Position numbers and translations under genes: made by a program | The notes under the pieces: model-generated | Told to the model about the DNA's origin: nothing | What the model saw: the letters and a program-made list of their open reading frames with translations, nothing else | Database searches by the model: none | Part shown: piece after piece, positions 1-5,974 of the stretch | Numbering within the stretch: the first letter of the stretch is position 1 | Layout of the letters: each line of letters starts with the position of its first letter | Assembly (NCBI GenBank): GCA_017519965.1 | Contig: JAFWRK010000012.1 | Coordinates: 1 to 7,809 of the forward strand | Direction: 5' to 3' | DNA from: Bacilli bacterium | Lineage (GTDB): Bacteria > Bacillota_I > Bacilli_A > RF39 > UBA660 | Length of the DNA stretch: 7,809 nucleotides

Positions 1-1672
1 TAAAACTAATATTCAAGATAATACATCCTCATCTAGTGAAATTAGTCAAAATAATAATGAGCAAAGCAATAATGAATCCAACGAAGGTAATCATGAGATA
101 AAAGAACAAAATGTTAACAATAATAACAACAATAATAATAATCCAGAAACAAATACTGAAAACACAACAAATAACGAAAACAACAATTCTACAATAAATC
201 AAAATAATAATGAGAATAGTAATATCAATAGTAACACAAATACAGAAAGTAATAATACCAACAATAATAACGAAAACAATAACACAAGTAACCAAAATAA
301 CAATACAAATAATAATAACAACAGTAATACCAATATAGCTGTTACAAAAGTAACTTTAAATTATACATCATATAACTTATATCCAAGTCAAAGCATAACT
401 CTTAATGCTTCTATATCACCTAGTAATGCAACAAACCAATCAATAACTTGGACATCAAGTAATAATAATATTGCAACAGTATCCAATGGTAAAGTAACAG
501 CTAAAGCAGTTGGTACTGCAACCATTACTGCTAAATCATCTAATGGTAAGGTTGCTACTTGTACAATAAAGGTTCAAAACGTAAATAAAATTCATTATAT
601 AAGCAATGGTTCTAATTTTACTACTCCAACAAATGGCTCTAAAGGAGCATCTCCTGCCAATACAATAGTATTAGAATCAAATGGCCATTTTGCATTAATA
701 GATGCTGGATTAAAAAATAGTAATTCTTTAAATCCAGGACATGCCACTTTAGTAATTAATTACCTTAAAAAAATTGGTGCTAAAAAATTAGATTTTATAA
801 TTATAACTCATGACCATTATGATCATATGGGTGGATTAAGCGAAATACTAGATGCTATTCAAACAGATATAGTTTATATAAAACCATACTATTCTCACGA
901 TGGTGATGGAACTGGAGACGAAACTGTACGAACATTATATGCTGGATTATTAAGTAAATATTTTGGATCATCATTCTCTTGTAATAGTAGTTGTATTAGT
1001 AATCCAGATACCTATCGAAGCGCTTTAAAAGCAGTAGATAGTTTATATGGAACTAAAAGAACTAATGTTGGGAAATTAAAAATGACTAGTATACTATATA
1101 AAATAAATGCTAATGCTGAAGGTAAACAACTTACTTTAGGTAATATGAATTTAACAATGTACAATACAACAAACCTTTCATACCATAGTGAATGTTATGG
1201 AACAAGCTCATCAGCATTTGATGAAAACTCTAACTCAATAGTTACTTATATTAAAATGGGCAACAGAAAAGCCTTAATTGGCGGAGATTTAGAGCCAGTT
1301 AATAAAACATGTTATACCAAAATATATGGTTCTTGTAGCTCCTCAAAATGTAGCATAATGAATAATGTCGTAAATAAAATAAGTAGCAGTAAATTAAATG
1401 TTGATCTATTAGAATTATCTCATCACGGATATTCATCATGTGATATGAGCACGAGTTTAAGAGATAAGATAAATCCATATACTATTGTAATTCCTAATTG
1501 GAAAGAAAAAATCCAATACTACTACTCTAGTAATGGACCATATCCTAACTCATCTTCATGTAAGTACAAATACTTTAATACTTCATATTATAATTCAAAT
1601 AGCTTTTTTGTAGGAAGTAATAACTTAGTATTTGATTATACTAATAATGAATTCAATATATATAACAATTAA
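1..1672 (+). CDS. Secreted Big_2 + ComEC-like metallo-beta-lactamase-fold protein (5' partial)
   Basis: The frame is open from base 2 to the TAA at 1670-1672 (556 codons seen) with no start in the window, so the N-terminus, and probably a signal peptide, lies upstream. An ATG at 827 is internal, inside the metal motif, and is not the start. Fragment residues 1-111 are a low-complexity Asn/Ser/Thr linker. Residues about 112-193 form a Big_2-type Ig-like domain (SITWTSSNNNIATV, then GKVTAKAVGTATITA). From about 198 to the end is an MBL fold: ALIDAG strand, H270-x-H272-x-D274-H275 (THDHYDHMGG), bridging Asp 429 in GGDLE, and HH at 474-475 in ELSHHG. These match the layout of the ComEC C-terminal domain and related hydrolases, which cut phosphoesters or nucleic acids in known cases; the substrate here is unknown. 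Eight Cys in the MBL part could form disulfides, which fits export. It is not ComEC itself because no membrane segments are visible in this part. The MBL call is firm and the surface location is inferred. Confidence 0.85.
   Translation, partial: KTNIQDNTSSSSEISQNNNEQSNNESNEGNHEIKEQNVNNNNNNNNNPETNTENTTNNENNNSTINQNNNENSNINSNTNTESNNTNNNNENNNTSNQNNNTNNNNNSNTNIAVTKVTLNYTSYNLYPSQSITLNASISPSNATNQSITWTSSNNNIATVSNGKVTAKAVGTATITAKSSNGKVATCTIKVQNVNKIHYISNGSNFTTPTNGSKGASPANTIVLESNGHFALIDAGLKNSNSLNPGHATLVINYLKKIGAKKLDFIIITHDHYDHMGGLSEILDAIQTDIVYIKPYYSHDGDGTGDETVRTLYAGLLSKYFGSSFSCNSSCISNPDTYRSALKAVDSLYGTKRTNVGKLKMTSILYKINANAEGKQLTLGNMNLTMYNTTNLSYHSECYGTSSSAFDENSNSIVTYIKMGNRKALIGGDLEPVNKTCYTKIYGSCSSSKCSIMNNVVNKISSSKLNVDLLELSHHGYSSCDMSTSLRDKINPYTIVIPNWKEKIQYYYSSNGPYPNSSSCKYKYFNTSYYNSNSFFVGSNNLVFDYTNNEFNIYNN
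116..334 (+). repeat. In-frame AAT/AAC trinucleotide-rich tract encoding the poly-Asn linker
   Basis: This stretch is dominated by AAT and AAC codons mixed with a few ACA, GAA, AGT and CAA codons. The + strand here is almost free of T except at third positions of Asn or Ser codons. It encodes a flexible hydrophilic spacer before the Big_2 domain. Slippage at such a tract would change spacer length in steps of one residue without breaking the frame. The antisense reading is open only because the complement of these codons is free of stops. Confidence 0.75.
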
Positions 1673-1697
1673 AAAAGACTAGTATATCTAGTCTTTT
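1673..1697. terminator. Bidirectional intrinsic terminator between convergent genes
   Basis: A 10-bp perfect stem (AAAAGACTAG at 1673-1682 with CTAGTCTTTT at 1688-1697) has a 5-nt loop TATAT. It starts right after the TAA of the + strand MBL gene and ends just before the stop of the - strand gene at 1699. It is followed by T-rich sequence in both directions, so it can serve both genes. It belongs to the same hairpin family as those at 2435 and 3052. Confidence 0.85.
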
Positions 1698-1698
1698 C

Positions 1699-2376
1699 TT
1701 ATGGTTGTTTAACTACATCTATAGTCATGAAATATGCAATATCTTCTTTATATAAGAATAAAATATCATATGTACCAACATCTAAATCTTCAGAAATATA
1801 TGGATTATCGACAAATGTTGGATTTTCTTCATCACGATATTGATATTCAACTACAGTTCCTTTTTCATTAGCTAACTTAAGTATTTCTTTAAATGACATT
1901 TCATCATATTCAGATATTTTATGATGAGGTGTAATAAAGATACTTAAATTACCAGTAGGACCAACATAATCAGTATCTACATAAATTTCTATTCTTTCGT
2001 TTAAGTAGAATGAAGAATTAATACCTTCTTTATTATATCCTTTACTTTCAAAATATTTTAATACAGTAGTTGTATCATCCGAATCAATATATTCGTGTTG
2101 ATTACCTATTAAGATAACTCCTTTAATATTATAATCTTTAACTTTAGGAGTTCCATCTTCATTAATAATTTGTTGCAAAAATCCTTCACGATAATCGTAT
2201 TCGATATTTTCTTTAGTAGGAACTTCATCCTTCTTAACTTTTTCTTCTGTTTTATTATTATCTGTTGGTTTAGAATTATCTTTATCTTTTAATAAAAAGA
2301 ACCATATACCAAATAACAATAATAATAAAATAATAATTAATATAATTATTAAACCAATATTATTTTTCTTCTTCAT
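1699..2376 (-). CDS. Membrane-anchored protein of unknown function (225 aa)
   Basis: ATG at 2376 is preceded by a good AGGAG 7 nt upstream, and the stop is TAA at 1699-1701. Residues 1-6 are basic (MKKKNN), residues 7-29 form one strong hydrophobic segment, and about 30-57 is a Lys/Asp/Glu/Asn-rich linker. This predicts an N-in signal anchor with the remaining ~170 residues outside the cell. The outer part is a mixed alpha/beta sequence with many Tyr and acidic residues (for example GVILIGNQHEYID at 86-98 and GTYDILFLYKED at 201-212). I recognise no family or catalytic motif. There is no lipobox Cys. It is convergent with the MBL gene, shares its terminator, and has its own extended -10 upstream, so it looks monocistronic. 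Real gene: high confidence. Function: unknown. Confidence 0.8.
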   Translation of the reverse strand: MKKKNNIGLIIILIIILLLLLFGIWFFLLKDKDNSKPTDNNKTEEKVKKDEVPTKENIEYDYREGFLQQIINEDGTPKVKDYNIKGVILIGNQHEYIDSDDTTTVLKYFESKGYNKEGINSSFYLNERIEIYVDTDYVGPTGNLSIFITPHHKISEYDEMSFKEILKLANEKGTVVEYQYRDEENPTFVDNPYISEDLDVGTYDILFLYKEDIAYFMTIDVVKQP

Positions 2377-2399
2377 ATTCCTTCTCCTAACTTAATTAA

Positions 2400-2408
2400 A
2401 TAATATCA
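2400..2408 (-). promoter_or_regulatory. Extended -10 promoter of the 225-aa membrane protein gene
   Basis: The - strand reads TG-A-TATTAT, an extended -10 with five of six TATAAT matches. Transcription would start near 2393, giving a leader of about 17 nt that contains the AGGAG site. No convincing -35 is seen; the upstream sequence is AT-only and runs into the preceding terminator. Confidence 0.45.
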
Positions 2409-2429
2409 TATATATTAAAAAAATAATAT

Positions 2430-2455
2430 AAAAAAAGACTAGAATAACTAGTCTT
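2430..2455 (-). terminator. Intrinsic terminator of the 169-aa gene, stop codon inside the stem
   Basis: Read on the - strand, the stem AAGACTAG pairs with CTAGTCTT across a 5-nt loop TTATT (arms at 2448-2455 and 2435-2442). A run of seven T follows at 2436-2430. The TAA stop of the gene (2456-2454) overlaps the first arm of the stem, so the terminator begins within the coding end. Confidence 0.85.
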
Positions 2456-2963
2456 ATATAGTTTGTATAACAGCTGCAATTCTTTGACTAAACTCATCAT
2501 ATTTTTGTTCATTATAATCTAATAAATCACCTTCATCAGAAAATAATGCATATCTTGATTCTAGTACTTGTTCATCATCTCTACCATAAAATTTAACTCT
2601 TTTAGATAAAGAAGTAACTGTATTATTAGTGTTGTGTCTAATATGAACTACTGAAGTATCTTCTCTTGGAGTTCTAACAATAATATTAACTTCATTACCA
2701 CATCTACGTAATTGTAACATTACATATTTTTTCTTAAATTCGTGGATAGTTTCTAATAGAACTGTAATATTACCTGTATTTTCATCAACTTCATACTTGA
2801 TCTTATCTCCTTGATTAAAAGAATCATAATCAGCTTCTTTAAATTCAATAAATCTAAAAGTTGAATTAGGTTCTTGATCAAATTGATATTCTAATAAATC
2901 TTTTGCTACAGAGTTTTTAAAAGCTCTACTAAGTTTATAATAAATTTTTTCATGGTATTTCAT
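2454..2963 (-). CDS. Conserved-looking soluble protein of unknown function (169 aa)
   Basis: I start this gene at the ATG at 2963 (MKYHEKIYYK), because a GGGGG ribosome-binding site sits 8 nt upstream at 2976-2972. An in-frame ATG five codons earlier (2978) has no ribosome-binding site, and its own codons make up the site used. There is no signal peptide or membrane segment, so the protein should be cytoplasmic. An N-terminal helix-like part (1-30, KLSRAFKNSVAKDLLEY) is followed by a strand-rich middle (about 35-125, with KYVMLQLRRCGNEVNIIVRTP and SLSKRVKFYGRD) and a charged C-terminal helix. I recognise no family or active-site motif. It has its own promoter and terminator, so gene order gives no hint of its role. 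Confidence 0.75.
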   Translation of the reverse strand: MKYHEKIYYKLSRAFKNSVAKDLLEYQFDQEPNSTFRFIEFKEADYDSFNQGDKIKYEVDENTGNITVLLETIHEFKKKYVMLQLRRCGNEVNIIVRTPREDTSVVHIRHNTNNTVTSLSKRVKFYGRDDEQVLESRYALFSDEGDLLDYNEQKYDEFSQRIAAVIQTI

Positions 2964-2971
2964 ATTAGCCA

Positions 2972-2976
2972 CCCCC
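2972..2976 (-). promoter_or_regulatory. Ribosome-binding site that decides the start at 2963
   Basis: GGGGG on the - strand can pair with CCUCC of the 16S tail (one G-U pair) and lies 8 nt before the ATG at 2963. The alternative upstream ATG (2978) would put this site inside the coding region and has no site of its own. Confidence 0.5.
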
Positions 2977-2994
2977 ATAACTAATCATGGCTGA

Positions 2995-3023
2995 ATAGTA
3001 CCATAAATCCTTTAAAAAAGCAA
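2995..3023 (-). promoter_or_regulatory. Candidate promoter of the 169-aa gene
   Basis: The - strand shows TTGCTT at 3023-3018 (three matches to TTGACA), a 17-nt spacer, then TGGTACTAT at 3003-2995, i.e. a TGn-extended -10 with TACTAT at 3000-2995 (four of six). Transcription would start near 2988, giving a leader of about 25 nt to the ATG at 2963. Confidence 0.4.
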
Positions 3024-3045
3024 AAATACGTCTATTTTTCAAAAT

Positions 3046-3068
3046 AAAAAAAGACTAGTATCTAGTCT
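3046..3068 (-). terminator. Intrinsic terminator of the DUF1848-SDR unit, overlapping the SDR stop
   Basis: On the - strand AGACTAG (3068-3062) pairs with CTAGTCT (3058-3052) across a 3-nt loop ATA, followed by a T run ending at 3046. The TAG stop of the SDR gene (3069-3067) runs into the 5' arm. The right arm and T tract, CTAGTCTTTTTT, are identical to those of the two other hairpins of this family. Confidence 0.82.
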
Positions 3069-3867
3069 ATTTTCTTATATCTGTAGTACCATCTAACTTT
3101 TGTTGATTTATCCAAACTTTCATTACTAATTTATGAGGTAATATCTTAGTAAGAATTTTTTGGAAATTATTCATAAATCCATAACAAGATATATCTTTCT
3201 TTGGGTTATATAAATCTTTAATAGCTTTTTCCATTACATCTTTAGCTTCATACATAGCATTATAATTAATTACTACTTTCTTTTTGTCTTCATCAATAGC
3301 TCTATCAAAGAATTCTGTCTTTGTCCAATAAGGAGTAACAGCTAAAACATGAATATTTTTATATTTTAATTCCTGATTTAAAGCTCTTGAATAAGAAAGT
3401 AAGAAAGCTTTAGTTGAAGCATAATCATTTATATATGGAATTGGTTGAAAACCAGCACAAGATACAATATTCATTATTTTGGCATTACTTTCCATATAAG
3501 GTAATGAATAGTCAATCATCGCTACAGGTGCTTTAACATTTAAATCAATCATATTTAACTTGATATTAGTATCTACATTTTCTGAATGATCAAATACGCC
3601 AAATCCAGCACAATTACCTAAAATAATAATATTAGGTTTTTCTTTTTCTAATCTTTCTTTATATTTTAATAAATCTTCTTCTTTAGTTAAATCTAACTTA
3701 ATAGGAATAATCTTATCATTAACATCTTTTTTTAATTCTTTTAACCTATCTTCTCTTCTAGCAATAGCCCATATTTCATCAATATCAGGTTCTTTCTTTA
3801 ATATTTGTAATAAAAACTCTTTTCCCATCCCAGAAGAAGCACCACTAACAACAATAATCTTTTTCAT
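3067..3867 (-). CDS. Short-chain dehydrogenase/reductase (SDR), 266 aa
   Basis: Classical SDR with a Rossmann fold, a cytoplasmic NAD(P)(H)-dependent oxidoreductase. Numbered from the ATG at 3867: cofactor loop S8-G-A-S-S-G-M-G15 (the TGxxxGxG motif with Ser for Thr), Arg38/Arg39 after the second strand (ARRED), which favours NADP(H), NCAG at 85-88 (NNAG variant), and the full tetrad N110, S136, Y149, K153 (YASTK). Active catalysis is therefore expected. The C-terminal 55 residues, where substrate specificity lies in this family, contain a basic, hydrophobic stretch (QKILTKILPHKLVMKVW) that could touch the membrane. The substrate cannot be told; fatty-acyl or ketone reduction would be typical. 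A GTG nine bases upstream (3876) is in frame but lies inside the AGGTGAT site, so ATG 3867 is preferred. The gene starts 30 nt after the DUF1848 stop and is probably co-transcribed, with an additional promoter in the gap. Confidence 0.92.
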   Translation of the reverse strand: MKKIIVVSGASSGMGKEFLLQILKKEPDIDEIWAIARREDRLKELKKDVNDKIIPIKLDLTKEEDLLKYKERLEKEKPNIIILGNCAGFGVFDHSENVDTNIKLNMIDLNVKAPVAMIDYSLPYMESNAKIMNIVSCAGFQPIPYINDYASTKAFLLSYSRALNQELKYKNIHVLAVTPYWTKTEFFDRAIDEDKKKVVINYNAMYEAKDVMEKAIKDLYNPKKDISCYGFMNNFQKILTKILPHKLVMKVWINQQKLDGTTDIRK

Positions 3868-3871
3868 ATTT

Positions 3872-3878
3872 ATCACCT
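3872..3878 (-). promoter_or_regulatory. AGGTGAT ribosome-binding site of the SDR gene
   Basis: AGGTGAT is a perfect 7-nt complement of AUCACCU in the 16S rRNA tail and lies 4 nt before ATG 3867. The possible GTG start at 3876 is part of this motif, which argues against it as the start. Confidence 0.65.
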
Positions 3879-3883
3879 ACTAA

Positions 3884-3892
3884 ATTATAACA
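3884..3892 (-). promoter_or_regulatory. Consensus extended -10 (TGTTATAAT) before the SDR gene
   Basis: The 21-nt gap after the DUF1848 stop contains TG-T-TATAAT on the - strand, a perfect extended -10. By normal spacing the transcript would start near 3877, inside AGGTGAT, leaving a leader of about 10 nt. It could add SDR-only transcripts to read-through from DUF1848. No good -35 is seen. Confidence 0.45.
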
Positions 3893-3897
3893 TATAT

Positions 3898-4782
3898 TTA
3901 TTTTCTAATTTTAATTATATCATCATCACTAAGTTCACCAACAAGTAATGAAGAATTAGGATTGTGTTTTAATCTATTTTCCATAACTTTTTTCTCATCA
4001 TAATTAGCATAACAATACTTACAAAAATGGCTGCAAGTATTATATACACCAATATCGACCATTTCTACACATTGACAAGGAACATTTTTTCTTGCTTTCC
4101 ATTTTTTATATGTTTTACCAGTTAACTTTAAAGCTAATTCTTTTGACATACATTCATCTTTAATAAAACCATATTCAGTTAAATTATGTTCTTCAGCACA
4201 AGTATGAACAACCATATTATGCTTTTTAGCACTATTACTAAAAGAAGTACCTATTACTTTATAATCATTTTCACTAAATTTACGATATTTAAGAATATTA
4301 TAATTATTACGAACATTCTTATAGTCATCAATAAAAGAAATTAATATTTTATTAATATACCCATCTAATAGTTCACATAATTTATCAAATGCTTTAACAT
4401 GATAATCTAAAGTATATTCATCATTAATAAATACTGGATCATATCTTATCGCAATATTATCTTTACCTATTTTACTTGATAATACTTTTATTGCTTCAAT
4501 GATTTCTTTCTTATCAGGTACATTAGGTTCTATATCTTTATTGTAACCAGTTAATGTTATATGAAAATAAACAGGTTTCTCGATTTTCTCTATTTTCTCT
4601 AATATCGGAATAGGATTTTTAGTACAAAAAAATAATAAATCAACATCATCCAACATTATTCTACTAACTAATTTAGGATTAAAAGGATTTCTTACATCAA
4701 TGAATCCCTTATCTAATCTATTCATTAACCATTGAGAATAAAAAGCAACAATATCAGTTCTACCACTTATATTTAAAATCAC
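3898..4782 (-). CDS. DUF1848 protein with C-terminal radical-SAM-like cysteine cluster (294 aa)
   Basis: The sequence fits the DUF1848 family: N-terminal SGRTDIVAFYSQWLMNRL (6-23), RNPFNPKLVSRI (31-42), FFCTKNP (51-57), RYDPVF (113-118), and a Cys-rich end PCQCVEMVDIGVYNTC followed by SHFCKYCYAN. C250, C254 and C257 form CX3CX2C, the spacing that holds the 4Fe-4S cluster in radical SAM enzymes, where it normally sits near the N-terminus. C236 and C238 could be extra ligands. The preceding body alternates strands and helices as in a TIM-type barrel. No function is established for the family as far as I know; an oxygen-sensitive SAM-dependent enzyme is inferred. The start is GTG 4782, six nt after an AGGTGAT site; the earlier ATG in that region is followed at once by a stop. 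It is full length for the family, cytoplasmic, and heads a likely two-gene unit with the SDR. Confidence 0.88.
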   Translation of the reverse strand: MILNISGRTDIVAFYSQWLMNRLDKGFIDVRNPFNPKLVSRIMLDDVDLLFFCTKNPIPILEKIEKIEKPVYFHITLTGYNKDIEPNVPDKKEIIEAIKVLSSKIGKDNIAIRYDPVFINDEYTLDYHVKAFDKLCELLDGYINKILISFIDDYKNVRNNYNILKYRKFSENDYKVIGTSFSNSAKKHNMVVHTCAEEHNLTEYGFIKDECMSKELALKLTGKTYKKWKARKNVPCQCVEMVDIGVYNTCSHFCKYCYANYDEKKVMENRLKHNPNSSLLVGELSDDDIIKIRK

Positions 4783-4788
4783 TTTATC

Positions 4789-4795
4789 ATCACCT
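4789..4795 (-). promoter_or_regulatory. AGGTGAT ribosome-binding site fixing a GTG start
   Basis: AGGTGAT, complementary to the 16S tail, lies 6 nt before GTG 4782. The overlapping ATG at 4790-4788 leads to TGA after two codons, so GTG is the only workable start here. Confidence 0.65.
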
Positions 4796-4801
4796 TAAAT
4801 A

Positions 4802-4810
4802 ATTATAACA
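4802..4810 (-). promoter_or_regulatory. Consensus extended -10 (TGTTATAAT) of the DUF1848-SDR unit
   Basis: TG-T-TATAAT on the - strand is the same box as the one before the SDR gene, and ATATGTTATAATT is shared by both sites. The predicted start is A4795, the first base of the AGGTGAT site, giving a leader of about 13 nt. The -35 position falls inside the hairpin of the upstream terminator and is not conserved. Confidence 0.55.
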
Positions 4811-4813
4811 TAT

Positions 4814-4835
4814 AAAAACGAACTTACGTCCGTTT
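4814..4835 (-). terminator. Intrinsic terminator of the lipoprotein-wHTH-CDF operon, GNRA-capped
   Basis: On the - strand AAACGGAC (4835-4828) pairs with GTTCGTTT (4823-4816), one G-U pair, across the tetraloop GTAA, which fits the stable GNRA class. A run of five T ends at 4814. On the + strand the G-U pair becomes an A-C mismatch, so the hairpin is better on the - strand, as expected. It starts 6 nt after the CDF stop. Confidence 0.85.
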
Positions 4836-4841
4836 ATATAA

Positions 4842-5954
4842 TTAATCACTAACATCTATATCTAATGTGATATCTATACTAAATCCTTTATATTTATCTT
4901 GTATTTCATCATATATTTGTCTATATAACTCTTCACGATCTTTTACTTTAAAATCAATAATAATATCAAAACTAATAAACTTATCTTCCTCATCAAAATA
5001 AAAACCATGCATTTGTAGTATTCCTTTATGAGCAAATACTATTTTTGTAATTTCTTTTTTAGCTTCTAAAATCTTTTTATCTTTTGTATTTACTGAATAA
5101 ACTCCAATAGTATGTAAGATAACACCAAACTTTTCTAAAATAGTTTTAGATATTCTTCTAGATATTTTATCAATATCCGATACAGATAAAGTATCAGCAA
5201 CTTCTATATGAACAGAACCAATATATTTATCTGGTCCATAATCATTTAAAACTAAGTCATACGCTCCTTGAACATTTTCTTCTTTAGCTATTTCTCTTTT
5301 TATCTTCTTAGCTAAACTACTTTCTACTCTTACACCAAGTATATTATCTACTGATTCTCTAATTAATTCAAAACCAGCTTTAATAATAAATATTGATAAT
5401 AAAACACCAACATATGCTTCTAAACTTATTTCAAATATCATATAGATTATAGCTGAAGCTAATACTGAAATAGAAAGTAATGCATCATTAAAAGCATCAG
5501 ATCCACTTGCAACTAAAGAATCAGAATTAACTTCTTTACCAGTTTTCTTAACATACATTCCTAAGAAAAATTTAACTAAAATACCAGCTATTAAAATTAT
5601 TAATGTTATAACACTATATTCTACCTCTTCAGGATTAATTATCTTTTTAACAGATTCTACTAAAGCAGTAATACCAGCATATAAAACAATAGCAGAAACA
5701 ATAAAAGAAGTCATATACTCTATTCTTCCATAACCATATGGATGCTTTTTATCTGGAGCTTTTCCAGCTAACTTAGTACCTACTATTGTAATGATACTAG
5801 ATAAGGCGTCACTTAAATTATTTACAGCATCTGATATAATTGCTATTGAATTAGCTAACAAGCCTACAAAGGCTTTAAAACCAGCTAAAATAATATTAGA
5901 AATAATACTTATTATACTTGTTCTAATAACAACTTTTTCTCTTGAATTTTTCAT
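4842..5954 (-). CDS. Cation diffusion facilitator exporter with tandem C-terminal domains, probable Mn2+ type (370 aa)
   Basis: CDF family metal/proton antiporter of the cytoplasmic membrane. About six membrane segments lie between residues 10 and 200. The transport site is readable: N45-N-L-S-D49 in TM2 (SDAVNNLSD) and D153-A-F-N-D157 in TM5 (GSDAFND), so the four ligands are N, D, D, D rather than the H/D set of zinc exporters. From what I know of the family this points to Mn2+ (MntE-like), though iron or cobalt is not excluded. HPYGYGRIEY at 71-80 is the conserved loop between TM2 and TM3. Residues about 205-290 are the usual cytoplasmic ferredoxin-like dimer domain. Residues about 295-370 look like a second copy, which explains 370 residues against about 300 for ordinary members. 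ATG 5954 follows an AAGGGA site. It is the last gene of the operon, 20 nt after the 69-aa gene. Confidence 0.92.
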   Translation of the reverse strand: MKNSREKVVIRTSIISIISNIILAGFKAFVGLLANSIAIISDAVNNLSDALSSIITIVGTKLAGKAPDKKHPYGYGRIEYMTSFIVSAIVLYAGITALVESVKKIINPEEVEYSVITLIILIAGILVKFFLGMYVKKTGKEVNSDSLVASGSDAFNDALLSISVLASAIIYMIFEISLEAYVGVLLSIFIIKAGFELIRESVDNILGVRVESSLAKKIKREIAKEENVQGAYDLVLNDYGPDKYIGSVHIEVADTLSVSDIDKISRRISKTILEKFGVILHTIGVYSVNTKDKKILEAKKEITKIVFAHKGILQMHGFYFDEEDKFISFDIIIDFKVKDREELYRQIYDEIQDKYKGFSIDITLDIDVSD

Positions 5955-5974
5955 AATTATTTCCCTTCATGATA

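Noticed and set aside
29..295. Open frame on the - strand of 88 codons rich in Ile and Val
   Set aside because: It is the complement of the AAT/AAC Asn tract; the hydrophobic run is a by-product of repeat composition and there is no ribosome-binding site.
116..334. CRISPR array or tandem repeat locus
   Set aside because: No direct repeat with spacers exists; periodicity is three bases and in frame with coding sequence.
827..1672. A separate 281-aa gene starting at ATG 827
   Set aside because: The frame is open to the window's left edge and ATG 827 directly follows the metal-binding HxHxDH motif, so it cuts through the MBL domain.
3022..3039. Inverted repeat AAAAATA / TATTTTT with a 4-nt loop upstream of the 169-aa gene
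   Set aside because: The stem is seven A-T pairs only, weak and easily expected by chance in such AT-rich DNA; it also overlaps the candidate promoter.
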